Assembly: GCA_021014325.1 (NCBI GenBank)
Contig: CM037457.1
Span: forward strand, 7,422,721 to 7,486,720
Direction of reading: 5' to 3'
Source of the DNA: Plazaster borealis
Lineage: Eukaryota > Echinodermata > Asteroidea > Forcipulatida > Labidiasteridae
DNA length: 64,000 nt
Of this stretch, positions 35,691 through 48,620 are shown piece after piece (positions within the stretch are counted from its first letter, which is position 1; every line of letters starts with the position of its first letter). The notes under the pieces are model-generated. The model was not told where the DNA came from and did no database searches. It saw nothing but the letters and a program-made list of their open reading frames with translations. The position numbers and the translations under genes were made by a program.

Positions 35691-35781
35691 TAGTCCATTC
35701 GACGGCCGCCATTTTGTTGCTTACTTTTCCGCACGTTGATTGGCTAGCGGCAACTTGGGCGCATGGTGTTGCAACTATACA

Positions 35782-36271
35782 CACAGGTCGACTGTGATTG
35801 ATTCCCACCTGTCGGGAACATGTCGCAGATTGTTCTTCTCTGTTAATTTTTTTCTAACGGCTACTGATGCCTATCGTCATAAGATCGTCGTAGTACTCGG
35901 GTCGTAAACAATCAGCGACTGATATGTTCCCGGCTGCATTATCGCAAGGTCGATCTGAGGGCTGCTAAAGCCGGCCTCAGGTCGACCTACGATTTTCTTG
36001 CGCACGCACGATGTCCCAAATACTCACAGGTCGACTGCGATTGGTTCCCGACCGTTGGGATCACGTCGTACAAGTTGAAATTGTTCTACTCTTGCGACTG
36101 TTAATTTTTTCGAGCGGCGACTGTTTCCGATTGTCTTAAAATCATCGCAGTTACGCTCAGGTCGTAAACAATCGCCGACTGAAAAGTTCCCGATGGTCTT
36201 AGCTCAGGCGCAGTGTGATCCTGAAAAGTCAGTCGCCGACTGTTTTTTGTTGACGCAAGGTCGACCTGAGG
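35782..36271. repeat. Two-copy tandem duplication, about 243-bp period
   Basis: Starts CACAGGTCGACTGTGATTG at 35782 and CACAGGTCGACTGCGATTG at 36025. Both copies continue with TTGTTCT, TCGTAAACAATC and a GGTCGACCT palindrome. Divergence between the copies is moderate. It is rich in GTCGAC-type palindromes and is non-coding. Confidence 0.75.
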
Positions 36272-36364
36272 CCGGCTTGAGAGCTGCAAAAAACTTGCTA
36301 TAATTATATGAGAACCATGTCACATTTCTGCCTATAGTGAAAGACGCCATGACACAAAGCTTTT

Positions 36365-36510
36365 AGCCGGAGTCGCCAGTGGTGTACAAGGCCCAGCATG
36401 CTCGGCGGGGGCGTAAGCAGGTTCTGGAATGTAAATCCGGTAAGCCGGAGTCGCCAGTGGTGTAGCCTACTAGGAACAGGCTCGGGGGGGGGGGGGCGTC
36501 AACGAGTTCC
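36365..36510. repeat. Two-copy tandem duplication, about 80 bp
   Basis: AGCCGGAGTCGCCAGTGGTG occurs twice (about 36365 and 36442), each followed by GGCTCGG or GCTCGG and a G-run ending GGGGGCGT. Confidence 0.75.
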
Positions 36511-38607
36511 GGTTGTAACTTTGGTATTCAAAAGTATACTCTATAAGTAAACATGTCCTAGTACGTGAAACTGTTATTGTTAAGACTATTTTGCCGATGT
36601 ATTTTAAATGAGGGGACAATTTCATTAGCTATAAAAACAAATGTTCTGTCATTGTTTCGGTGATTTCAAAGGAAAACTTGGGGCGGCATTATGTTGATTC
36701 TGTATGTACATTATGTCCCTTTCAAACAACACACCAAAGGGTAAGTTTTGCTGGTGTCGATTTTGCAGAGTCTTCATTTTGCAATCTTAAATGATTAATG
36801 TTGTATCGACACGCCAGTAAATCATTTGTATCTTTTAACTATTGGTAATCGTAATTGGGGTTTCGTTCAATGTCTCAAGTGAAAGTTTATAGCTTTCTCT
36901 TTGAATGAAAATAGCTATATATAGGTACCTATTATTGACAAAGAAAAAAAAAATTCCCGTCCAATTTCACCTAGTTTTGAGTCTACTTAATGCCTGAATC
37001 ATTCAATTGACTAAAATTGGAAGATCACGCAGATGGTCAATCAACAACCAAAAAGGAATCATTCAGGTTTCACTTATTATTATACTCTCATTATTATTAT
37101 TTATTCGACCAAGATTTCAACTAACTTGCAACAATACAATGGAGTAATACCGGTATTCAACACTGTTCCGTTACTAATGCTGTAATGGAACAGTAACAGA
37201 AGGGCAAACACAACTATTGGAATCAGATGACAAGACAAACTTATTCTGAAATGGCCAGGATTAAGTGAACCTAACCACTGTGACACGAAAGCCTAATCCA
37301 ATCTTTAAAATGGGAAAATAACCCTAAACAAATAAATATAAAATGATTGAGCGGGAACGGGAATGTTTATTGTCAGGTGACCCAAGTAAAATCACATTTG
37401 CTATGTTCAAAAGATAGGCTTTTGTGTTCACTTTTTTAGACACACGTCTACGATTTTTTTATTTACGTTTGCTCGGCAATAGAGCGAACAGGGAAAAATC
37501 ATATCGATTCACGCAGAAAACAATTGTGGCAGGTAATGCAAATGGAGATGTTGTGTTGATCATTTTATTTTAGATAAGCCTATAATATAAGCATTTCAGT
37601 ATCTCTGTCCACTTCAAAGATATGCTTTGACAACCGTACCAAAAGGAAACATTCAACCAAACGTAATGAGTCTCTACATAACAAGGGCCATAGTCTCAAC
37701 TGTTGTAACATTTTGCAAATATATTGACAAAACAGATGGCCCTGCATTATATTGTTATAACGTGTGTCACATTCAAGGACATATAATAAGAGCATGACAA
37801 GACCAACTACCAGGTGATGGGCACAACCCATTGTCATTGTATAACGAGGGAGCTCTGCCATCTACTATCAACTTCACGCTTGATTACTGCGTACTATACA
37901 AAAGAGTCGTAAATAGGGCGTATTGGCGAATTGCAAACTCGGTGGCTGTTTTCGGTTGATATATAGGATGTATTCGCGTTTTCTTCGTTAATAGAAATAT
38001 ATAACGCACAGGACTCTATCGCCTCAAATTAATCCAGTCTACCTCTTAATGCGTCGCTGGAAGCGGTTTCAAAGACTTTCACGTACATTTAACAGCCGTC
38101 ACTTGGTTAAAAAACTCTTCTTTCAGTAATTATTGGGTTATGTCTTTAGCGTGTAACTGAGACTACTTAAAAACGAATGGACAACAACGACACCGCACAA
38201 CATTATGTTAAATCTGAGTACCGAAGTGCGAAGTGAACAACGGAAAGTTTCATGGAATAATAACTGTAGGAATGGGCAATATCCGAAGTAAAGAAAGACA
38301 CGAAGTCTGTGTTTTATCTCTTAACACCAAACTTGATGGCTGGTCGTTCGGAACTCATCTTACTACCATCAATCAACAGATAAAGGTAAGTAGCTATATC
38401 ATGAATATGCAATGCCACATACCTCTATAGAAAATACGAACATAACAGTCAAATAATCCATGTCCTTTCTCTATGATTAATCCAATGACAAGAAAATTAA
38501 CGCATTCTTGTTAATTGCTAAGCATAGACACAACTACAAATATAGTAAATACATATATAGCTTGGATTTTAGCACTGAAGCTCTATGAACGGTTAAAACC
38601 GAACCGT
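36511..38607. other. Intergenic DNA; possible non-coding exon near 38.2 kb
   Basis: AT-rich. An open stretch ending at 38385 abuts an excellent plus-strand donor (AAAG/GTAAGTAG). The ATG-led part (MGNIRSKERHEVCVL) is short and matches no family I know. Confidence 0.4.
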
Positions 38608-38988
38608 TTAAGGCATCGTACACGTTTGGTAATTGTCAAAGACCAGTGTTCTCATTCGGTGTATCCCAACATATGCATAAAATAACAAGCCTGTGAAAAT
38701 TTGGGCTCAATTGGTCATCGAAGTTGCATGAAAATGATGAAAGAAAAAACACCCTTGTTGTACAAATTTGTGTGCTTTCAGATGTAGGAATAAAAACTTC
38801 TTGCAAGAAGTGTTTATTATTTTAGTGAGAAATTACCTCTGTCTCAAAAACTACGTTACTTCAGAGGGAGTCGTTTCTCACAATGTTTTATACTATCGAC
38901 AGCTCTCTGTTGCTCGTTACCAAGTCAGTTTTTATGCTAATATATATTTTGAGTAATTACCAAAAAAACGCGTGTACGATGCCTTTAA
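38608..38988. mobile_element. MITE family A, copy A4
   Basis: TTAAGGCATCGTACACG to GTGTACGATGCCTTTAA, with TTAA at both ends and the central hairpin ACTTCTTGCAAGAAGT. Confidence 0.9.
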
Positions 38989-39280
38989 ATGTACCTTTTG
39001 CTGAACGATATAGTTTCTTGCCGTTAGCGTTAGTAAAGCCGTGTATTCTCTGTTTATCATAGTCGGTTATTGTCATGAGAATCCAGGGTTATTTAAGAAC
39101 TAAATAAAAGGCGTATACAAAACCATGCGACACCCTTAAAGCAATTTTACCCATTGAGACAATAGTGCAAACATTGTCCAAGTATGCAATGGGATTTTCG
39201 CCCATGGTGGGTCCGCGGAGTTTCGTGCTCTGTATATATAGTAGGCCTACTTGACTACATGTATATACATATGTCTGGAA

Positions 39281-39320
39281 CCAGTTCGTTTTTCGATGGC
39301 TCCCATCGAAAACGAACTGG
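39281..39320. repeat. 40-bp near-perfect hairpin
   Basis: CCAGTTCGTTTTTCGATGG pairs with CCATCGAAAACGAACTGG across a loop of 2-3 bases, with one bulged T. Too short for an animal pre-miRNA. Confidence 0.7.
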
Positions 39321-39726
39321 TGTTGTTTATTTTCAAAATGGTAATAGGTTTTTTTTCTAAGGAAGAATCCAGAATCATTCCATCTGATTTGTGACAATTG
39401 AGAATTCATCGGCTAAGGTTTGTAAGCAAAAGATGATGTAGAACTGGTAGACAAACTATATAGACTAAAACAAACACCGGAACCGGAAGTCACTTAATGG
39501 GCTTTTTTAGAATACACTTTTTTTAATACAATAACCATTAACTTAGAGCTGGATTTGATAAAGTTACCCTTCAATTGTTGGATCATTCTCGATTCAACCC
39601 ATACATTGAATTTGGTGACATAAGTACCGGGTATCCATATCTCATCTTAGTTTGTGACCAGATGAGGATAATTATGAATTATCTCGCTCACTACGAGAAT
39701 ATTAAACCATGGTTAAATAGGTTGGT

Positions 39727-40097
39727 TAAAGGCACTGTACACGTTTGGTAATTACTCAAAATATAATTAGCATAAAAACTGACTTGGTAACGAGCAACAG
39801 AGAGCTGTTGATAGTATAAAACATTGTGAGAAACGACTCCCTCTGAAGTAACGTAGTTTTTGAGAAAGAGGTAATTTCTCACTAAAATAATAAAACTTCT
39901 TGCAAGAAGTTTTTATTCCTATCTGAAAGCACACAAATTTGTACAACAAGGGTGTTTTTTCTTTCATCATTTTCTTGCAACTTCGATGACCAATTGAGCC
40001 CAAATTTTCACAGGCTTGTTATTTTATGCATACGTTGGGATACACCAAATGAGAACACTGGTCTTTGACAATTACCGAACGTGTACGATGCCTTTAA
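39727..40097. mobile_element. MITE family A, copy A5
   Basis: TTAAAGGCACTGTACACG to GTGTACGATGCCTTTAA. The two ends differ (CACTG against CATCG subtype), so subfamily ends are mixed within one copy. Confidence 0.9.
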
Positions 40098-40290
40098 AGG
40101 GAGGGACCATTAAACATGTGTGGGTAAAGAGTACTTGAGAGCTGTTGTTTATTTTACAACATTGTTAGAAACGACACCCTTTGAAGTGGTGTAGTTTTAG
40201 AGAAAGAGGTAATTTTGCACACAACATTGTATCTTAATTTGTTCAATTATTTTATTGCAAGAAGCATATTGTTAGAACGTTAGTAATGTA
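40098..40290. repeat. Half of a related MITE, abutting A5
   Basis: GAGAGCTGTTGTTTATTTTA, TTAGAAACGAC and TAGAGAAAGAGGTAATTT parallel the first half of family A with substantial divergence. The other half is missing. Confidence 0.5.
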
Positions 40291-41948
40291 CTTGAAGCAC
40301 GGTAACATCACGGTCATGCACGACGCCAATACAGGAAAACAAACACGCGAGGGTGTTCTTCAAATGTTCTTTTATTAATTATTATTTTGGAACTGTGATC
40401 AGACACTTTGTTGTAAACTTGGAAAGATTACAGGACGGAGTTCTGTATATAAAAGTCAGTTATATTAAACGTAGTGCGTCACCACGTTTTTAAACATTTG
40501 AATCAATAGAGGTCAATTGAATAATATCACCTAAGACTCAATCGAAAGCCATCATTATAAAATCAATCGTATTATACTTAAATATCTAGTGCGTAGGCCT
40601 ATATGATGACAAATGACTTTCAAAATAGTTCCTTTTTGTCGAAAGGGGAGAAGTTAGCAAAACATCATACATTCCTTAGTGGATAGAATCCACAAACAAG
40701 CAGCCCATTGCATCAATTATCATAACCTTGATGGATACAGAAGGTGGGTGTCTTTTGACATCCAGCCGATGTGTGCGTCTCATGATGGGCAAGCGTGCAT
40801 GAACGACTGTTCTTTGATAACAATGGCTCCAACAAGATTCATTCCGTGGTGTCCCATCATGGGAAACGGCACTTATTTGCTCCCATAGATATTGAAAATA
40901 ACACGTTCTTCATACAAAGGCAGGGACAATTTTAACATTTATTTTTAAGCCATAAGACCCCAAGTTGATTTTTTTAGAGTAAAAGCTAATAAATTAGACG
41001 ATGTTTTGTTTACCTTGTTTACTTTTCGAAATCCATTTAACCGATCATAACTATTTGAATTGAATACCCGGTAGTTTTACAACATAAATATCAAAACGGC
41101 ATAATCGAGAAACAGTGGGACGACAAACTTATGCACTAAGATATTCAATTTGTAAATGGTTTTGGGACAACCGTACGATCACAAATTAGTACAACTATTT
41201 GTAGGGTCACTCATAGATTAGTTTTTGTCAAAACGTAATGCTGATTTATAGGCAAAATTACCACGTAAGATACAATGAGGTATTATGTGAAAGTTTCAGC
41301 TGAATACAGTGTCTACTTGCTGAGAAAACAGCAAAAAACTGTCCTGGTATGTTTTTGTTCCTTCCTTTTATAAAGAACGTCTAATCCATCCACGTTTAGC
41401 GAGGTGACACGGGTACCAACCGCATCTCTGGCCACAGTATTCACAAACGGACACTACAGAAATTTGAATCTCCAAAAGATTCAAACTGTTCAACATACTT
41501 TTATTGATTTCTAATGGAGAACTTCAGACGAACTCCTTTCGCAGGATGCTTACCGGTACTACCATTACCATCTTTATAACAAGGGTTTCGGATAGAAGTT
41601 AAACAATTATTGGGGGTCATTACCAAAGTCTGTAAAAAACAAACATATATCGAAAAGCAAAATTTCAATCTGTGAAAGCTCACACATAGGGACTACTAGT
41701 TTCAACTTTCAATCCACCAGTAGTTTCCTCTGAGTGTCATGAGTCAAATAGCGTCACCGTTTCTTATGTCGAGTTTATGAACTTGAAATAAGCCCGAAGT
41801 GAACGTGCAAAAATACCTGACAAAACAAAGCGTTCGTTGTTTTCTCTAACAAAAGTGACCACAGGATTTGAGGTTTTTTTCACAAGTTATTTGTATGCAT
41901 GGTGTGTTTACTGAAAACTATTGAAATTTGTTGGGTCTACCAAAAACA
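40291..41948. other. Intergenic DNA, no gene recognised
   Basis: TAGGCCTA at 40594. A dispersed family L copy lies at about 41795-41935 (ACCTGACAAAACAAA, GCATGGTGTGTTTACTGAAA). Related phrases occur at 50195-50335 and 52595-52712. Confidence 0.45.
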
Positions 41949-42289
41949 TTAAGATGTACAACATTGGTAATTGTCAAAGACCAGTATCCACACTTGATGT
42001 GACCCAACATATACATGTACATGAAATAAAAACCTGTGAAAGATTAAGCTAAATCTGTCTTCGGAGTCATGAGAAAACAGTGAAAAACCCATTATATATT
42101 TTCACTGTTTTCAAACATTGGATTTTATCACCAGTGTTAAAGACTAATTGTTTTACTCATTTCCTAAAAAACTATAGCATTTCAAGCAAAACTATTTCAA
42201 GGGAAGTTTATCATGAACATCTTTATACCATGTGCAAATCTGTGAACATTTATATTTTCAACTTTACCAATGTTGTACACACCCTTTAA
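41949..42289. mobile_element. MITE family C, copy with both ends
   Basis: GTACAACATTGGTAATTG at the left and TTTACCAATGTTGTACACAC at the right, ending in CCCTTTAA. The interior phrases parallel family A (CAAAGACCAGTATCC, AAACCTGTGAAAG). It is older and more diverged than A. Confidence 0.65.
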
Positions 42290-43540
42290 TCGAGTAATTG
42301 TCTTAATATTTAGATGAGTCGTAGTCTACCAAAAAAACGAGCGCAACTCATCATCAGGCTCATGTGCAACTGTATAGTCAATAATGCCCATTAAAACACC
42401 CCAAATCTGCAACTCAGAAAGTAAAATTGGGTTGACAAAGGTGGTTTTGAAGTATATGCTTTAAACAAGCCGTTCTTTCTGGTGGTCAGTTTATTTCAGA
42501 CAACACCTTTCCATTTCAGAGAAGTGCTGGTGAAACTTAACCTGCATGAAGAAAGATTGTGTAAATATTACAGAGGTGTAGAGTCACTAACTTATGGTGT
42601 GACCAACCCTGTTTGGTTCCAATCTTGCCCCTGATGGGTTAAGTTCTGATAAACCGCCAATAATCCCCACTCTCCACGGGGCTCTCTCAAATAAACCCAC
42701 TACACTCACTCATCAATACCCGCTAACCAAATATGTAAGTGAACTGCGTGAGTCATAAATCAAAAACGTAGCGAAGATTGACTAAATCCTCCAAACTTAA
42801 CATTTTCTTTCCGTAAACAAAACACATTTCAGTTTGACAGGTCGTTTAGTTTCACACATTGTAGAAACTCCTTTTGCTGCATTCTAATTAGTAAGTCTTC
42901 TATTTTTGTATGTTTAATTTACTTCTTGGTTTAATTAACGTCTTTTTTAGATTCCAAAATTATTTTCACAAAGCAGGCAAATGAATACAATTAGACTTCG
43001 TGTAGAGCACATAATGATGTTGCTGTTAGCTCCAGTAGCCTATACGGCAAGGGTGCTGATTGTTGATGAAACCATCGATGAAACTACGGAGGATCCTCCA
43101 TGATGAACTGACTTCAGTTGAAGATTTGGCAGATTAAGTTGTATTGTCCATTCATGATATTCATGTAACACGGACTTATAGCTGGTAAATAGTAATCTTC
43201 ACTCGAGGCAATACTTAAAGCACATGGCACTACCAACAGGTGCTTCCGTAATGTGTATTGTCATCTTAAACCCCACACACCAACAATGATCAACTAGCGT
43301 TCGTAATGTTTACCATCTAATCAATAGTACAAGTTGTTAGAAGAAAGTTACAATCAAGATTACAAGGTTATAGTCTGAAAAACAGCATTCACACTATTGA
43401 TTCAGACCAGATCGCATATCGTTATTCGATAACTTTTTTTAGGGTGACGCTCGTAGTCGTACCTTGTGTGTTTATTACCCTCTTACCATTATTACCATTA
43501 TAACTTAGCTGAAAAAGCTGTGTTGCAGCGCGACATCATA
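42290..43540. other. Intergenic DNA, no gene recognised
   Basis: A 40-codon ATG frame at 42981-43103 is the only notable open stretch. It has no support beyond being open. Confidence 0.45.
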
Positions 43541-43916
43541 TTAAAGGCATCGTACACGTTTGGTAATTGTCAAAGACCAGTGTTCTCACTTGGTGTATCC
43601 CAACATATGCATAAAATAACAAGTCTGTGAAAATTTGGGCTCAATTGGTCATCGAAGTTGCAAGAAAATGATGAAAGAAAAAACACCCTTGTTGTACAAA
43701 TTTGTGTGCTTTTAGATAGAATAATAAAAACTTCTTGTAAGAAGTTTTTATTATTTTAGTGAGAAATTACCTCTTTCTCAAAAACTACGTTACTTTAGAG
43801 GGAGTCGTTTCTCACAATGTTTTATACTATCAACAGCTCTCTGTTGCTCGTTACCAAGTCAATTTTTATGCTAATATATATTTTGAGTAATTACCAAACG
43901 TGTACGATACCTTTAA
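43541..43916. mobile_element. MITE family A, copy A6
   Basis: TTAAAGGCATCGTACACG to GTGTACGATACCTTTAA, with TTAA ends and a central AACTTCTTGTAAGAAGTT. Confidence 0.9.
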
Positions 43917-46176
43917 TGCTATTATCGTTTAGAAACACGCATTAAGTTAGAGAACAACATATTAAACTAATAAAGCTTATCTGCTGTACGTGTTCTGATC
44001 GCAGTTTGTTTCACAAATACTCTATTCTCACAGGGCAAGTATCACTGTTAAAATTTAGCATGTGTCCCGTATCTATTATTTGATCAAAAAATACAAAATA
44101 CAATAACAATTAGAGTGAAATATTATGTAGTACTTGTACATTTTTAAATAAAGTAAATTTACTCTTTCTGTTTTGTATTGAAAGAATTAACGGATGACAC
44201 AATAATATAATGATGAATAGAAGTGTCGTTTTGGCGTGCGACAGGTTTACCGTATGTTCAATGAGTCCCCAGTCATAACATATAGAGTCCTTGCTCTATG
44301 GTCATAGTGAGGATTAATACACGATTCTAATTATCAGCATTGTGTGTCATCCAATGATAATCAATATTCAACGAGATGCACATTTCAAGTATCCATTCGC
44401 TCAGAAATAGGCTAATTTTAGGTTGAACAGAGAAAAACTATAATTTTAAAAATTTACCCAGTCAGTTTCCCTCGTGCGCAACTTCTAACTATATGCAGAC
44501 TAGTAGCGTTTTGCTCATTTCAGAGCTGTTCGTCTTAAACGTATAGGGTCATAGATTGAATTTTGTCAACGTAACAATAAAGTTTCAGCTGAATACAAAG
44601 TCTACTTGTTGTGAAAACAGCAAACACTGTCACGGTATATTTTCATCAGGAACGTCGAATCCAGCGAGGTGACATCGGGAGCCAACCACACCTCCTTTGC
44701 CGGCCGCAGCATTCACACACGGACACAAATGAAATTCAAATCTCAAAAACTCGCCTTTAGGCGATCTTTGGAGATCAAATTTGTCGACATAATTTAATTG
44801 ATTTATAATCAACGGGGGCACTTCAGGCAAAATAGTAACGCAGGACGTTTATAGGCCTACCATCTAGGATGAAAATTACTGACATTTTTCGTGGTCATTA
44901 ATACCAAATTATGATCCTAGCTTTAAGCAGAAAACGTCTTGCCATCCAATTAGCAATTTTCTAAGCAATAGGCACATGTTGCATGACTTAATTAGTGGCG
45001 AAAATCTCAAGCTTATAGTGATGCAAACTTCGGCGCTTTCTTTCAGCACATTTTACGGGTAAGAAATATATGTTGTTTTTACGTATACCAGTCATCAGTG
45101 TGTCTTGGCATTGCTCTATGGTCTTGGTTACTACTTCCTTGGTAGCTGTGAATAGCAAACAAAGAAGATGGTTCATTTTTCAACGACAGTCGATTCGGGA
45201 AGACAAATTGGTGCACATCAAACTTTGGAGTATGCAGAAGCTTTTGAAAAAATTAATGACAGCTAGCAATTGGCATTTACGATGTATTTCGCACCTCTAC
45301 TGTATTGACTGCATTGTATCAAACTAACCACGAAAAGCTGAATGGGATTCAACAAGAAACCGCTTGCAGGTGTAAAATGAGTCAAACCCCAAAGTTAGAT
45401 CAACATTGACTTGTGTGTCAAGTCAAGATGTTTGAATAGGACGACGTCTTTAATTAACCTCTAAGTGCAATAAATCACACAAACACAAATAATGCCAACT
45501 CAATGTTGTGCAGGCGGCAAATACGTCAGTCGTTAAACTACAATAAAGTACATGAACAAAAGCCATAACAAACAAGAAAATTATTGGCACTTAGAAATGA
45601 TACAAACAAAGCGAATTAAAGAATGATGCCCCTGTATTTCGCCGACTAAAAAAAAAGAACTCCCCCGTTGCAACTAATGGACGAGTCTGGCTTAGTTGGT
45701 GTTCGGTGTGTTTGATCATCACTCAGCTGTTCTTTTAGAGCGGCGTTCTCCGTATCCAGTGATCGCAGAAGGTTGTCAGCTAAACTGTCAGCCGAGCTGT
45801 GCTCTACGAACAATTGGATTTTTAAGGCTACCGCTCTTACAAAAAACAAATGCTGGGTAATGTTGCGAATTCCTTTACATTGGATTTTGATGTGTGAAAC
45901 AAGAAGGTAAGTACAAAAATTGTTTAATGGTGGTAATCAAATTTAAACTTTCAAAAATAACAGGAAAATGAAAATCTGTATAAAATCATCAAGCTCAGTT
46001 TGCACTCTTTCTCTATGTAGGTTTGTTGATCAGATAATTGGAGATAATTTAGAGGAACTTGTGTTGTGTATGTATGTTTAGCTTTTTATGCAATCTTTGT
46101 ACATGGATTTTTTTCTTTCTGTAAACCAAGCGGAAATGCAGTTTCTTAAAATTGAAAAACTGTTTAGTACCGTATA

Positions 46177-46379
46177 TACATCATCACATGAAATTAAGCG
46201 AAGGCAAATGCAATAAATAAGCCATTTTGAGATATGGCGGACACATTACTATAACACTGTTTGAGTTGGGTAAATTTGTCTGTATACACCCAAATCCTAC
46301 AGTGCACTCCTAATAGTGTCCACCATATCTCAAAAAGGCTAATTGCGTTTGCCTTCGCTTAATTTTATGCGATGATGTA
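46177..46379 (+). mobile_element. MITE family D, copy 2, at the centre of a palindrome
   Basis: The core 46218-46342 matches 35029-35154 in reverse (TTTTGAGATATGGCGGACAC, CTGTATACACCCAAATCCTA). It is flanked by a separate inverted repeat of about 38 bp (46177-46214 and 46341-46379: TACATCATC, AATTAAGCGAAGGCAAA). The outer palindrome is not shared with copy 1. Confidence 0.75.
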
Positions 46380-48539
46380 CTCAAACGGTTTAGCAAAACA
46401 AGATCAATGTTGCTTGAAATTCGAGTTGTTCTTGTTTTAATAAACGATTTGTATCCAACAAGCAATTGCCAACACAACACCGCGCCGCCATCCTTTAAAA
46501 AAAAGGTGCTCTCAAAAATGTAACTGTATTCTATTGTTGCTCCGAAATTCTTGGCTTTTTCAGTACGTTTTGACGGAATTCGTTTTAATTTGTATTATGG
46601 AGAAAATTAAGAATAAGAGTGTGACGTTCGATGATACATCAATCATCCATTTTGGAAGAGTAGATTTGAATCGTACAAAATAGTGTTTTCTAAAAACAAG
46701 TCATGAAACTGACGAAACTATGAACTTTTCGTCAAATAATATAGCAAGGTCAAGTTTTCCGGAAATCAACGAATATTACGTTATTGACGTGACTTCGATT
46801 TGGCAAATGGGAGAACCGAGTGACTAGTGGGCGAAACTTTTCTCGACCAGGGCAGTATTTATTACTTGGTGCGCAAGTATTTCTCAAGACCACTGATTGG
46901 TATTGTACAGACGGTACGCGTATCAAGTTTATAAAAAGGAAGTTGTCAGAAGTAGCCCATAACTGTGTATTCGTCTTGCAGCATTATCCCCTTGATAATT
47001 CGAGTGTATAAGTGACTAAAACCTTTTCGTTAAAATCCAGATAGATAGAGGTTTTTCCTTCAAGGGGTATAAATGTGTAATCATGGCTCTATGCTGTAAT
47101 CGGCGAGCTAATATACATGTTGACTTTGGTCATCTTCCTTGAGTACCATGGACATGCTGCGTGTATTATTACTTTATATCATTTGAAATATGAGTTATGC
47201 TGGGGTAATACTAAACACCCCCGCGCCTGATGGGTAGTATATCAATAGCGTGCTTACAGTATACCTGACAACGCACCGTTTTTCCACACAGGTTATTTTT
47301 AGTGTATCCTGGGTGTACATGTTTAGTGAGTAATGGTATGTGTATGTGCTAAGTTGTAATTATAGGTACACAGCGTAACATTGAAATGGTGTTTTTTATG
47401 CAATACTATGAGGTGTGCTGGTCATACATTGATCGGTCACTCGTGGCTAGGGTAAGCCGTAGTTAGCTGCAAGTTGGACGGCGTGTTAATCGATCTAGTA
47501 TTGATCGTGTGTTACACATATGGTTGCAAATTACTTAGGAAGCAAGACACTAATTGGAAGGTCTACTCATCATACATCATAGGGCCTACTGCAGCAGATG
47601 GTATCATCACATATTGTAACTTTATTCCATCAGTGTTGTCTATTGTGTCATTCCTTAACGGTCATGAACAACACAGTTAATGTGTCATACACGTTTACGA
47701 CGTCATAGTATTTCCCATTTTTATTTATATATATAGGCTTGAATGTTTTACTGAAGAGAACATTTGCATCGTATTCATATGGTTTTCATACACTCTAGTA
47801 TCTTACTGAATCATGACAATGCTTCAATGTGTATGGTCGGTTTGGGTTGCGGGTGGCCAGAACGTGTGGATAACATTAACATTATAACAAGTCGTTATAT
47901 AAAATGGAGTGGAACGCGCTTAAAATGTCATCATCTCTATACTACTAATTTTGCGGAGTTATCATGAATAGAAAACAACATCTCGTTGCCGATGTTTAGT
48001 GAAATGAACAAGTCCGTGATAAATGATTTTAGCGATATTCCATAATGGTCTACCAAGTCGATAAACATTCCGTAGTTCTTTCATGTGGTTCTTTTTTGGA
48101 AGCTTTTTTGTTGTAATGTTGATGGATGACATTATTGTTTACCAAATTATACAAATTTGTCAACTTTAAAAGCACACCTATTTTTCACATGTTGATCTTA
48201 AGGACCCCATGAACCACGGCGTCTGTTCCCCTGCTGTACCGAAAGTGCACAAAAGTTTTCAATAATAACTGAAGGGTCCTATAGAGCCTGAGCACAAGCT
48301 TCAGCCGTGGTTTTGAACGCGACTAGGATTTAAGAGATTGACGCACAATATTTCGGTTGCAGTCCTATGGTCATTGTTGTCTGGTATAAGAAAGGCAAAC
48401 GTTCCAGAGAAGTTTTTCCTGTTGACCCAATTCATATTCAGTCATGTTCCTAAGATCCTTGATTAATGCTAAAGATAGAACATGAACAGTTTAAAGGTGA
48501 TCGCTTTTCCAGCGATGTACATTGCGTACGCCAGTTACC

Positions 48540-48620
48540 CCCCCCCCCCCAAAAAAAAAGAAAGAAAAAAAAGAAAAAAAAAGAAGAAAAAAAAGAAAAA
48601 AAGAAAAAAAGAAAAAGGGA
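48540..48620. repeat. Poly-C then A/G-rich tract
   Basis: A run of 11-12 C is followed by about 65 bases made only of A and G (AAAGAAAGAAA type). A lysine/glutamate-rich open frame through it is an artefact. Confidence 0.95.

Noticed and set aside
39281..39320. microRNA precursor
   Set aside because: Stem of 18-19 bp with a loop of 2-3 bases is too small for a Drosha/Dicer substrate.
42981..43103. 40-codon ATG frame ending in an acidic tail
   Set aside because: Short and unsupported by any conserved feature; expected by chance in this much sequence.
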